64,000 bases of DNA, from contig CM066988.1 of NCBI GenBank assembly GCA_033977485.1, positions 140,375,359-140,439,358 of the forward strand. The letters run 5' to 3'. The notes below the pieces were generated by a model. The model did no database searches, was not told the origin of the DNA, and saw only the letters and a program-made list of their open reading frames with translations. Position numbers and translations under genes: made by a program. Below are positions 13,140-23,178 of the stretch, in pieces. Positions within the stretch are counted from its first letter, which is position 1. Every line of letters begins with the position of its first letter. The DNA is from Hydrangea macrophylla. Taxonomy: Eukaryota > Streptophyta > Magnoliopsida > Cornales > Hydrangeaceae.

Positions 13140-13410
13140 TAGCCACACTTTAGCAACGGGGCGCCAGGGAGTGTCCAGTTTGCCTCACACTTTGGTCCGG
13201 GGTACCAGGGAGTGTCCAATGCCTCACACTTTGAATACCCTAACCGCCATGCAAATACCGGGGCAACCCCTCACGCAGTATCCAGACTCGAGTATCAGGG
13301 AGTGTCCGTAGGCCACACTTTAGCACTACCATGGGTGCCAGGGAATGTCCAAGTTCGGCGTCACACACTTTAACGCTTCCATGGGCGTCAGAGAGTGTCC
13401 AAATTTGCCA
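13140..13410 (+). repeat. Degenerate minisatellite in B (also in A)
   Basis: Repeated words CACACTTT(A/G)G...CAGGGAGTGTCCA occur about every 40 bp, as at 7110-7180 and 8505-8750 in element A. The proline/glutamine-rich frame over the adjacent CTCAAT/CACAACC tract (13437-13490) is low complexity, not a gene. Confidence 0.6.
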
Positions 13411-14003
13411 CCGTCGCATTTCAAAGATACCCTCACCGCAATCTCAACCACAACCACAACCGCAACCTCAATCTCAATCTCATACTCTTTCCACACTGAC
13501 CATTACTCTTTTCCACACTGACTAACACCCACATGCATGTACCACTGACCCCACATGAATGACATGAACTTAAACACAAAGTAAATCACTGAATTAAAGG
13601 AACAATGTACGTACGGGGATTGATAAGTCATAATACAATGTTTTAATTATCTCAAACATAACCAATAGAGTTCTGATTAAATAAATGTAATACCCGCTAT
13701 TTTTAAATATTTATTTCCCTAGATGATTAGTGTTTTTATGTTGTTATTATAATATTCAGTATTTATAGAACTCGTTTATAAATTTTCAGAATTTTTAGAA
13801 ACAGAAATTTAGCAGATTTGTGAATATCTGGTATATTTGGACCAGTTATGATTTTCCAACCAAACATGCCCTAAGGAAATAATTATCCTTTGAACCTTTA
13901 ACTCTTGGTAATTGCAAGGTGAGGTCCCTCCTTGGTTCCTATATATATGGGACCATTCCATTACATTTGATCCTTACACATATAAGGTTGAGAAGTCATC
14001 CTA

Positions 14004-14270
14004 ATGCACACACAAACACCAAGAACACCAAGAACACACACACAAACACCAAGAACACCAAGAACACACACACAAACACCAAGAACACACACACAAACAC
14101 CAAGAACACCAAGAACGCACACACAAACACCAAGAACACCAAGAACGCACACACAAACACCAAGAACACCAAGAACACACCTAGTACACCAAGAACACCA
14201 AGAACGCACACACAAACACCAAGAACACCAAGAACACACCTAGTACACCAAGAACACCAAGAACGCTATT
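14004..14270 (+). repeat. Minisatellite of ACCAAGAACACC / CACACACAAAC units
   Basis: Variable 19-36 bp units combine CACACACAAACACC with one to three AAGAACACC words. Open frames in several phases (T/P/R-, N/T- or C/V-rich peptides) arise purely from this array; none is a supported gene. Confidence 0.8.
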
Positions 14271-14510
14271 TGAAGCCGGAATTTTATATTCGAAGATTCT
14301 TCGGGTTTTCTCGGTATTATTATTCTGCGAATTTAGGTGAGTCTCCAACTCACTCAGCTATTTATATTACACTTTGTTATGAACACATGATTATGATTAT
14401 GATTATGATTATGATTTATATTAATTATGTGATGCTTATACGTATTATATTCCGTATTTAGATAAATACGGCATAAATACGATAAACTGGTATTTTCAAA
14501 TACGACTGGA

Positions 14511-14815
14511 ATCGAGATGGATTCTTAATGAGGATCGAAAACTCTTAACTTCCAACATGAATACTTATTTATTTAATCTCACGGAACTTTTATAAAATTC
14601 GGTTGTGGACGTACAAATCTGGGAAAATGACCAAAATACCCTTGTGATCTATTTTCACTTAAATCGACTGAAATCAAGATATTTTCTTAATGAGGATCGA
14701 AAACTCTTAACTTCCAACATGAATACTTATTTATTTAATCTCACGGAACTTTTATAAAATTCGGTTGTGGACGTACAAAACTGGAAAATGACCAAAATAC
14801 CCCTGTGCCTTATTT
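14511..14815. repeat. Two-copy tandem duplication, unit about 160 bp
   Basis: The block containing TTAATGAGGATCGAAAACTC and TTCGGTTGTGGACGTACAAA occurs twice, offset 162 bp, with minor differences. It lies in solo LTR C and is non-coding. Confidence 0.8.
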
Positions 14816-15066
14816 TTACTAGAATCATACACGATGTCTAATATTTCATTCTAGTTTGGTTTGAATGTTGTTATATGTAATACCCTGTATTTTCCTTGTA
14901 TTGTTATATCCTTTTGATATATGTTGAGATAATAATGAAATTGAAAGGCCGACGTGCATAGTAGTGGGTCTGTCGACCACAATGGTCGATACTATTTATG
15001 ATTGGTACGTACAAATGCGGTCACGAAGATCGTATGATATAGGGCCGTAATGTTCTGTAACAAAAT

Positions 15067-15860
15067 GGGCGAGTTGGCCAGTATAACATCATGGGCGAGT
15101 TGGCCAGTATAACATCATGGGCGAGTTGGCCAGTGTAACAAAATGGGCGAGTTGGCCAGTGTAACATCATGGGCGAGTTGGCCAGTGTAACATCATGGGC
15201 GAGTTGGCCAGTATAACATCATGGGCGAGTTGGCCAGTATAACATCATGGGCGAGTTGGCCAGTGTAACAAAATGGGCGAGTTGGCCAGTGTAACATCAT
15301 GGGCGAGTTGGCCAGTGTAACATCATGGGCGAGTTGGCCAGTGTAACATCATGGGCGAGTTGGCCAGTATAACATCATGGGCGAGTTGGCCAGTGTAACA
15401 AAATGGGCGAGTTGGCCAGTATAACATCATGGGCGAGTTGGCCAGTGTAACATCATGGGCGAGTTGGCCAGTATAACATCATGGGCGAGTTGGCCAGTAT
15501 AACATCATGGGCGAGTTGGCCAGTGTAACAAAATGGGCGAGTTGGCCAGTATAACATCATGGGCGAGTTGGCCAGTGTAACATCATGGGCGAGTTGGCCA
15601 GTATAACATCATGGGCGAGTTGGCCAGTATAACATCATGGGCGAGTTGGCCAGTGTAACAAAATGGGCGAGTTGGCCAGTGTAACAAAAAGGGCGAGTTG
15701 GCCAGTGTAACATCATGGGCGAGTTGCCCAGTGTAACAAAATGGGCGAGTTGGCCAGAGTAACATGGGCGAGTTGGCCAGAGTAACATATTGGGCGAGTT
15801 GGCCAGAGTAACATGGGCGAGTTGGCCAGAGTAACATATTGGGCGTGTTGGCCAAAGTAT
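15067..15860 (+). repeat. 26-bp minisatellite with higher-order structure
   Basis: About 30 units of GGGCGAGTTGGCCAGT(A/G)TAACATCAT. Units 3, 8, 13, 18 and 23 end AAAAT instead of ATCAT, giving an exact 5-unit (130-bp) higher-order period; after unit 23 the array degenerates and shortens. The 95-codon minus-strand frame over it simply translates the repeat. Confidence 0.95.
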
Positions 15861-15885
15861 GTCGGGGCATTTTGCTAGATTATAT

Positions 15886-16137
15886 GGGACTGCGTGTCAA
15901 GAGTGAACAGACTGTAGGTATGGGACTACGTGTCTGATTAATGTGGACCCGAGAGTCTATGTTATGTGTGAGACTGCGTGTCAAGAGTGAACAGACCGTA
16001 GGTATGGGACTACGTGTCTGATTAATGTGGACCCGAGAGTCTATGTTATGTGTGAGACTGCGTGTCAAGAGTGAACAGACCGTAGGTATGGGACTACGTG
16101 TCTGATTAATGTGGACCCAAGAGTCTATGTTATGTAT
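15886..16137 (+). repeat. 84-bp tandem repeat, three copies
   Basis: Units starting at 15886, 15970 and 16054 each contain ACTGCGTGTCAAGAGTGAAC and GGGACTACGTGTCTGATTAA, nearly identical. The 116-codon minus-strand frame across it is periodic and not a gene. Confidence 0.9.
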
Positions 16138-16561
16138 TGGGAGATTTGGGACGATATCTGTTGTTAGATATTGAGTTGGTGCATACATGCATACGAACGA
16201 TGAGATGATCCTTTTTATTGATGTTGTCATTATATGCTACATATCTGTAGATACTCTGTTAGTATTTGCATTCACTCGGCTTTCGTAGCTGACGGCGTTT
16301 TATGCCGCTGGATATTCAACGTCCAGCTGGCCAGGGTTATGAGTATGCAGGTGATGCATACATGGATAGGTACCACGAGGAAGGAGCCTACGATGATGGA
16401 GGCTATGCTGGTGCTGACTACTACGCAAGCTGAAGACTTGGAGCTTGCTGTTGATAGTTTATGCCTATGTTTTAGAGACCGTTGTAATAGTTAAGTTTGT
16501 AATCGGCATATGTTGCCGTAATACTTTATTTGTACTTCTGCGATACTTATGGTTTGTTATA
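16138..16561. other. Remainder of solo LTR C, no supported gene
   Basis: An 86-codon plus-strand frame (16234-16494) lies in LTR sequence and shows no recognisable domain. Confidence 0.5.
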
Positions 16562-16566
16562 GTTAG

Positions 16567-17162
16567 TGATGATGCCTAGAATTGTTATGAGAGGATTCAG
16601 AGAGAGAGACAGAGAGACACCAAGGAGTTGTAAGTGGTTCGGCCCCGTTAATGAGGTGACCTACGTCCACGTGTGCATCTAGGCGTTATACTAGCAGATC
16701 ACCGGCGGCCTGGTGAGCCAACAATGGTGGGCGGCACTACCAGTAATACCGTTCGGGTATATGCGTTTCAGTGTATGCTCTAGTTATTAGGTTTCTCCAG
16801 ATCGTTCCCCTTTAGAAGGATATGGGTGGGCTCTTTTATAGATGCAAGAGTCCACCTCTACATGGCAACTTAGATACATTAGGAAGCCTATATCAATCAC
16901 AATTCGATGTGCATAAGTTAAGGGAAGATCCTTATCAGATTAGGAATCTATCGAGTTTTATTCCTAATAGGACTCTGGCCGCACAAGGAAACTGCTGGAG
17001 TTGAGCCGTGCGTCCGGGAGAGCCGCCGAAGGTCACGCCCGGGCTGTGCTGGCACCCCGAGTGGTTACGCTGGCAAGCCCTGGGTATGGACCCCAGGGTT
17101 CTGCTTGGTCTTTGATGCTGACGTGGTCGTTGGGCCCATGCTGGATAATTCTGAGCATATCA
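16567..17162 (-). repeat. 3' LTR of element D (596 bp)
   Basis: Identical by eye to the other D LTR once E is removed (28868-28996 plus 32609-33075, also 596 bp). A TATA box on the minus strand (TATAAAAG, complement of 16833-16840) could drive transcription leftward into C. The 60-codon plus-strand frame in both LTRs (16822-17004 and 32735-32917) is identical in the two copies but has no known domain. Confidence 0.9.
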
Positions 17163-17163
17163 G

Positions 17164-17175
17164 CTGCCCCCCATT
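17164..17175 (-). other. Polypurine tract of element D
   Basis: Immediately inside the LTR the minus strand reads AAATGGGGGGCAGC. This is the plus-strand primer site of the element, matching the tract of element E at 32085-32096. A second copy of the same motif lies at 19105-19116 before antisense gene 2. Confidence 0.8.
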
Positions 17176-17560
17176 TCCAGAGCTAATTGGATGTCATATC
17201 TGATGAGGTTTGGAAATCAGAGCTATTCACGAGAAACCGCTCGGGAAGAGACCGAGGCCTTCCCCGAGGTAAGGCTGACCCAGGGTTGTCTTTCCGAGAA
17301 AGGATCGAGCGGGAGACTGGAGGGTCCGGTATTGCCCAGGGCCACGTGTCAGCTGCTTGCAGGCCTGGTTGGGATGCGACGGGGCCATCGTGGAGGTAAC
17401 CGAACCGTTTGCGTTGGGACCAAACCGTCACGTCGTGCATTTAATGCATGTGCCTTTTGAGGCGGCGTATGGTATGCCCGATGTGACAGCCGTCAGTCGC
17501 TAAGAGCGGGAAAACGTCCTGACCGTCCGATCTGATTCAATCTGAGCCGTCCTTTATCTT

Positions 17561-17568
17561 TATAAAAG
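17561..17568 (+). promoter_or_regulatory. TATA box of antisense gene 1
   Basis: TATAAAAG lies 123 bp upstream of the ATG at 17691. The 17165-17590 region resembles the region upstream of antisense gene 2 (19105-19520), so the whole promoter appears to have been duplicated with the gene. Confidence 0.6.
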
Positions 17569-17690
17569 GAGCGTCAGTTCATTCTACATACTCACCACTG
17601 TTCGAAGATCAATAATCACCGAGCGGGTTTTCAGAGCAAAGCCCTCCCGACCCCTTTTCCTCTGTTCATACTAATTCAATCTTCCTCCCA

Positions 17691-18785
17691 ATGGCTTCCA
17701 ACATCGACCTGTCGTCTGACGAAGGGCTCCGAGCTTTCCGAGAGGACTGCCAAATTCCGGACGACGTGGTAGTTCGTCCACACATTGAGGGAGAAGAAGT
17801 AGCCCATCCTTTCTTCCTCATCAGCAGCTATCTGCTGCTGATTGTGGGATTACGCTTTCCTCTGCCGGTCTCCTTCTGCGACCTTCTTCAGGGATTGCAT
17901 ATCCCACTACACAAATGCCGACCAAACGTTGCCCGCCTCTTGTGGGGGATTGTAGCGCTAAACGAGCGACTGGGGTTATTTCTCCGGGCCGCCGACGTCG
18001 CGAGGTGTTACATAATGGGCATTGACAACGGAGGCCCCTACTTCCGCCCTAAGACTGAGGGAAAAGATTTTGTCCGAGGTCTAGATTTCCCAAACAAGAA
18101 CTGGCAACGGTACCCTTGGGTCCTGGTTGCTGGTAACTGGCTGGAGAATGACGGTCTCTCCCCTCCTGCGGATTATAATCCCGACCGCTGCAGACAGGCT
18201 TTCACCGACCTTCGTGGAGTCGTTCCTTCCGAGGATGACATGGAGGCATTTAATCAAGCCATTGAGGCCGGCATGTCGTTTTCCTACTTGAAAGGGAGAC
18301 CTGCGGAGAACGCGGTTGCCGGTCCCTCTTCTGTGACCCCCGCCGCTGCAGCTTCTGGGTCGCGGCGCTATACCCGATCCATGGCGACCGGGGCGCGCCC
18401 TGCTAGCCGGACGGGCCAGCCCGAGGGGCCGGTCACCTTGTCCACCAGCAGTGACTCCTCCTCATCTGAGGATGCAAGCCCGCCACCGGGCCCGTCCAGG
18501 AAGGGCAAGGAGAAGCAGACCGAAGAAAATTATCAGCCCCCACCGAAGAGGAGCCGGACGGAAACATTCACCAGTCCCCGCATGCCGGGCTCATGGTCGG
18601 ACGTCTCTCTCGCGAACATGGAAGAACGCTTGCAGGCGGTGGAGAAGGCGGGTGATGAACTGCAGATGGACTCCGCCCTGCGGGGGGTGGACGTCCACGC
18701 TCTGGAGATCGCCGTTGAGGGGCTGGTGGCAAAGGTGGCGGCCTTGGAGGAGGAGATCAAGGCTTTGAAGGATAAGGGCACTTGA
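17691..18785 (+). CDS. Antisense gene 1 of element D, gypsy-type 'transposase' domain protein
   Basis: A 364-residue frame opposite in direction to gag and pol. Residues about 40-165 resemble the matching part of antisense gene 2: a LRFPL block, a WGIVALNERLG block aligning with FLMGCISLWPQAFG, and an NKNWQRYPWVLV block aligning with NKGWKSKFFQV. This is the pattern of the 'putative gypsy-type transposon' family (Pfam Transposase_28), known from antisense frames of Tat elements. A serine/proline-rich basic linker follows (about 215-300), with a nuclear-signal-like PPKRSR, then a C-terminal coiled coil (about 305-360). No intron is needed. A TATA box lies upstream. A long T-run and a TACTACAACTGCCCCCC block downstream are shared with antisense gene 2. 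The function of this family is unknown; the name does not establish transposase activity. Confidence 0.75.
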   Translation: MASNIDLSSDEGLRAFREDCQIPDDVVVRPHIEGEEVAHPFFLISSYLLLIVGLRFPLPVSFCDLLQGLHIPLHKCRPNVARLLWGIVALNERLGLFLRAADVARCYIMGIDNGGPYFRPKTEGKDFVRGLDFPNKNWQRYPWVLVAGNWLENDGLSPPADYNPDRCRQAFTDLRGVVPSEDDMEAFNQAIEAGMSFSYLKGRPAENAVAGPSSVTPAAAASGSRRYTRSMATGARPASRTGQPEGPVTLSTSSDSSSSEDASPPPGPSRKGKEKQTEENYQPPPKRSRTETFTSPRMPGSWSDVSLANMEERLQAVEKAGDELQMDSALRGVDVHALEIAVEGLVAKVAALEEEIKALKDKGT

Positions 18786-18812
18786 AGTCTGCCGTCCTTC
18801 TCTTTTTTGTTT

Positions 18813-18845
<33 letters not shown>

Positions 18846-19502
18846 GGGAAGGCTACTACAACTGCCCCCCGAACTTGTACAGTTTTTTTTAAATCAATGA
18901 ACAAGGTCCTTGAGGCCATCCCTTTCGCGTTAATTGTACTTTGTTATGGCATCCCTTTCGTGTTTATTGTATTTCCGATTTCTATTTTGACAGTGGTTTG
19001 TTCGGTTGGAGTTCCAAAATTCCAACCAGCGTCCAAACCTTCAGCGTCCAATAGACCTCGTGGACTTGCTGTGTGGTTACGCCGAGATTCTCATGCACGT
19101 ACCTCCTGCCCCCCATTTTCAAAGCTGATTGGACGCTCCGTCTGATGAGGGTTGAAAACTGAAATTTTCCCTGGGAACCGTTCGGTAGTAGACCGGGATG
19201 TTGTCCTTCGGGCGGGGCCGGAGGAAGACGTCGGTTGGGGCATTCCCCGAGCGGGCGATCCGTTGGTTCGGGAGTCGCTGCTGCCACGTGTTCGCTGGTC
19301 GTTGACCTGGTTAGGTTCGAACTGCGCTAGCGCGGACGCAACCAAGCCACTTGCGCGCCAACCGAACAGTCATGTCAGGCCTTTAATGCGCACACCTTTC
19401 TAGGCAACGTTTCATGCGCCCGAGGAGACAACTGTCAGCAATTTCGGGCGGGGGATCACACGGACCGTTGGATACGTTTTGATCTGGGCCGTTCCCGGTT
19501 TC

Positions 19503-19510
19503 TATAAAAT
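19503..19510 (+). promoter_or_regulatory. TATA box of antisense gene 2
   Basis: TATAAAAT precedes a 5' leader of about 460 bp. The leader may contain an intron (donor GTAAGT at 19621, acceptor CCCCAG ending 19961), which would place the spliced start near the ATG at 19973. Confidence 0.55.
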
Positions 19511-19972
19511 GAATGCTTGCCCACTTCTCTGGCACTTTACTGCAGAGAGATCGCCGAACGTCTTGAGAGCAGAGGCTAGTCCGAGCAAGATTCTCGAGTT
19601 CTCTTTTCTGCGCAAGCTTTGTAAGTCCTCTTCCTTCCGAACTTTCGTCTGTTGCTCCCTTCTTCCCTTTCCCCATCTTCTCTTCTTTTCGTAGCGAGAC
19701 TGGAGAGAGTGAGTCCGGTAGGGTTCGAGCGGGAGTGGGATTTTTTCTTCCTTAGATTCTGCTCGTTTTTCCGGTCGGGTGGAGACTCAGGCCATTTGAG
19801 CCGGACCGGTGTCTCCGTAGTTTCACTGAGAGAGTGCCTTCTGACGTTTAGGGCCATCTATTCTCTGCCTTTTAGGTTAGTGACATTGCCTTCCCTGTAC
19901 CTCAGGCTCGGGGTTTCCGATCCGTATTTAGGTCGCGATCTACTCCCTCTTCCTTCCCCAGGGGCATCTGAG

Positions 19973-22101
19973 ATGGAGCATTCCGGCTTCAATTCTGCGT
20001 CCCGTTCGATTAGCGAGATGTTCCGGTCGGATGGCTCCGACCCGGTTTTGGACCCTCCTTCTGACCACCAGAGTGAGGGCTTGATTTCAGCCCGTCAATT
20101 TGATGACGAATCCGCCGAGGGGGCCCCCGTTGCCTCCGTCTCTAGGGGTTTGGGCGACGAGGCGCCCGGGGAGTCCGATCCCGGCGTTGGGTTTGCTTGT
20201 GAGTCAGTATTCTCGATTTTGCGTTCTGAGGACCTTATCCGGATTAGGAAGAAATACTCCTTCCCGGGTAGTTGCTCTTTGGCGGTGAATTCCGGGGGAG
20301 CGCACCTTTACTATCCGGGCTTCACGACTCTTTTCGAGGATGCAATGATGGCAGGTCTCCGCCTTCCGCTCCACCCAGTAGCCAGGGCCATCCTGATTCA
20401 CCTTGGGATTGCTCCCGGGCAACTGGCCCCCAACGGGTGGAGATTCCTGATGGGTTGTATATCTCTGTGGCCCCAGGCGTTCGGGTGTGAGGTGACCCTT
20501 GAGGAGTTTCTATGGGCCCATCGGCCGTTTGCCGTACACGGGGAACTGGGGTTCTTTTCTTTTTCCGCCCGGCCGGGCAGAAAGATTATCGACAAGTGCC
20601 CCAGTAACAACAAGGGGTGGAAGAGCAAGTTCTTCCAAGTGTCCACCCTTCTCCTTTGTGACGAGGCCGCGGGGACCCGGCCGAGGACATCCTGGGTGAA
20701 GGAGTTGAGGGGTAAGGCTACCTGTCTTTCTTTTGTTTGTCTCTTTCGGTTTTATGGATTTATTAACCTGTTAACCGGTTTTATGCTTCTACTTGCAGCT
20801 GGATCGGCAGACATTCCTGAGATCTCCGAGGCGTCCCAGGCCAGGATTTGGGGCTTAGCACAGTTGCCCACCAACATTCGGAACGTTCTGTCCCCGACGG
20901 GAGACATAGTGGTGTCTTATTCCCCCGAGGAGCCCTCAGAAGTCCCTGCTTCCTCTCCTACTGTTCCCGGTCAGCGTTCTATTTACTCCCCTGTTTCCTC
21001 TTACAACTTTCTTTGCGGCCTGATATCTTGCATCTTTCTTTGCGGCCTAATATCTTTCCGGTTGTTTTGCAGCAATGGCTCCCAAGGACGCAGCGGCGCT
21101 GAAGGAGAAAGAGGAGGCCCTGCTTGCCCGAGCTGGATCAAAGAGGAAGAGGCTGGAGCCCACCGAGGGCCAGAAGCTCAAGAGGCTCACCCGGGGCATC
21201 GTCATCCGCCCTGACAAGGAGGGGGTAGGCACCTCGGCGCCCGGGGTGACCATTGCCGTGCCCCCCAAGACGCCCGCTGCTTCCAAAACAGCTGGCGTCT
21301 CCTTCCCTACTGTGGAGGAGACCGTGCATACAGGGCTTCCTGCAGTGCCGCCGGTTGAGAGGGCGGATGAGGTACGCGGGAGGATCCGCCCCGCTCTGCT
21401 GCCGGGTCAGGTGGACAAGTGCTCCTTGTTGAGCCCGGAGGACGTGACCGCTTGGCTCTACAGCATTAGCCATATGGTGCGTCCATATTCCGTACTTCTC
21501 ATAGGCTCTTATTGCTTGTTTCGCTCATAATGCTTATAGCTGTTTTCGTTTGCAGGTCGGTTGTATAGCAGCGGGGTCCGAGGCGACCTTTCCCGCGCTG
21601 ACCGGGAAACTGGCGGCTGCTGAGGAAGCCCTCTCCATGGAAAAGACGGCCCGGGAGGCTGAGGCGGAGAAGGCTAGGGCTTTGGGCCAGGAGCTGGGGG
21701 AGGCCCGAGGTGTGGTTTTAACCGAGCGGGCTTCCCGAACGGCTGCTGAGGCCCAGCTCGCTGCTTTAGAGGCCAAGCTTGCTGGCGCGGATGCCGGTCG
21801 GGTTGCTGCCGAGAAGGATGTTGAGGCTCTGACCGCCGCTCTGTCCGGAGCGACCGCCGCCCTTGAAGCAGAGACGAAAGATGCCGAGGAGGAATTCGAG
21901 GCTGGATTCCTCAAGGGCTACAAGGACCTGATTGCCCGTGTTATGGCGGATCACCCGGACTGGGACATCTCCGGCTACTCCTGGGCCGAATCCAATTACT
22001 GGAAAGAGGACCGGGCTGCTGGCGGGGGGCCTGCGGAGGCTGCGCCAGTTGGAGCCGCTCCTGCTGCGGAGGAAGAGCTGGACGTTGTGGGTGACCAGTA
22101 G
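19973..22101 (+). CDS. Antisense gene 2 of element D, four-exon gypsy-type 'transposase' domain protein
   Basis: Model: exons 19973-20711, 20799-20969, 21073-21476 and 21556-22101, total 1860 nt, 619 residues. The three introns are short (87, 103 and 79 bp), begin GTAAGG, GTCAGC and GTGCGT, end in TTGCAG or TTTGCAG, and all join in frame. The start at 19973 was preferred to the upstream ATG at 19652 because the first 107 codons of that frame look like untranslated leader. Residues about 75-215 hold the 'putative gypsy-type transposon' domain (Transposase_28 family). The middle is basic and proline-rich. The C-terminal third is an alanine/glutamate heptad-rich coiled coil ending in an acidic tail. 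It lies between pol and the 3' LTR, opposite to pol, as in other Tat elements; its role is unknown. It is a longer, intron-containing paralogue of the gene at 17691. Confidence 0.75.
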
Positions 22102-22141
22102 GGCTTTTATGCCCTTTCTCTTTCTTCTTTTACTGTTGTAG

Positions 22142-23178
22142 TATTTTTTTTTTTTGTTTTGTGGGGGGGTGAGCTACTACAACTGCTTACCCTAGGGTCT
22201 GTACAAGTCTGCTTTCAATTAATGACAAGGCCCCTGAGGTCACTTTCCTTTCCATTAACTGTTTACATTTTGTACTTGCATGCCCATGTGATTGTCAATC
22301 CCCAACCAGCTTTCAATTGCAAGACCCTTCACTTAACACATGGATTAGGGTTGCAACCGGTTGAATAATTGGTCTTCTGCCAGTATCTGACCAGTTTTAG
22401 TCGAACCGAACACTGCCTTAGCAAAATGGTTTAGGACCGTAACTGGTAGAATGCCTGGTCTTCTCGGCCTGTTTTTGAAGGCATACCCGGTGTATTATAG
22501 GACTTGTCCTGTTTTACCGTCCGGGTTATTTATCTCTGATCACTGTTAGTACTTGGGAATGCTAGGACTCCAAGTACTGTTAATGACCGGTGTGATTCCC
22601 TGTTTAAGGCTGCATTCCCCTGCCCCCCAAGCATTTTGGTAAGGCGGGTGCGTAGTAGCGAGCAACCTTAGGAAATCGACCTGGAACATGGGTGGTTGCA
22701 GGGTCCTTTGGGGTTTAGCCATCGTGGGTCACCTAGGGGGTTTGCCCCCATTGTCGGTTGGACCTAGGTTAGACCTTGTTTAATTTCCTGTTTAAGCCTG
22801 CATTCCCTTGCCCCCCAAGCGTTTTGTTAGGGAGATGGACGGGAATACCGACCGTAGGAAACCGACCTGGAACATGGGTGGTTGCAGGGTCCTTTGGGGT
22901 TTAGCCATCGTGGGTCACCTAGGGGGTTTGCCCCCATTGTCGGTTGGACCTAGGTTAAACCTGCGCCTCGGGGTTAGGCCCGAGGTCTTTTTGTGCCTTG
23001 GTGTTTAGCCAAGGTCTTTGAAGGTGCCTCGGGGTTAGGCCCGAGGTCTTTTTGTGCTGGGTTGGAACACTTGAGTAGGAACTTTGCAGAAAAGTAATTA
23101 CTTTATTTCAAATTCATTTTAACTGCTCGGGTAGAGCTACAAAGAGTCCTAATCGATCGCTAACCCCCTTCATCCCTG
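22142..23178 (-). repeat. Non-coding pol-to-antisense spacer with tandem repeats
   Basis: It contains a roughly 189-bp duplication (22596-22772 and 22785-22958; each has CATGGGTGGTTGCAGGGTCC and CACCTAGGGGGTTTGCCCCC). It also has two copies of a 30-bp palindromic unit GCCTCGGGGTTAGGCCCGAGG (about 22966 and 23032). The same sequences occur in reverse orientation in element E at 31030-31380, tying E to D. Confidence 0.8.

Noticed and set aside
13919..14461. 180-residue frame and several overlapping frames rich in T/N/K/P
   Set aside because: They translate the ACCAAGAACACC minisatellite in different phases; open frames on both strands show it is repeat-driven.
15067..15860. Regularly spaced 26-bp repeats resembling a CRISPR array
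   Set aside because: Units are contiguous with no unique spacers, lie in a plant LTR, and there are no cas genes.
16822..17004. 60-residue frame identical in both D LTRs (also 32735-32917)
   Set aside because: Identity follows from LTR identity; the frame spans the TATA box and shows no domain.
19652..19972. Upstream ATG of the antisense gene 2 frame
   Set aside because: The extra 107 residues (S/F/L-rich) lie in a leader with a plausible intron (19621-19961) and have no counterpart in antisense gene 1, so 19973 is preferred.
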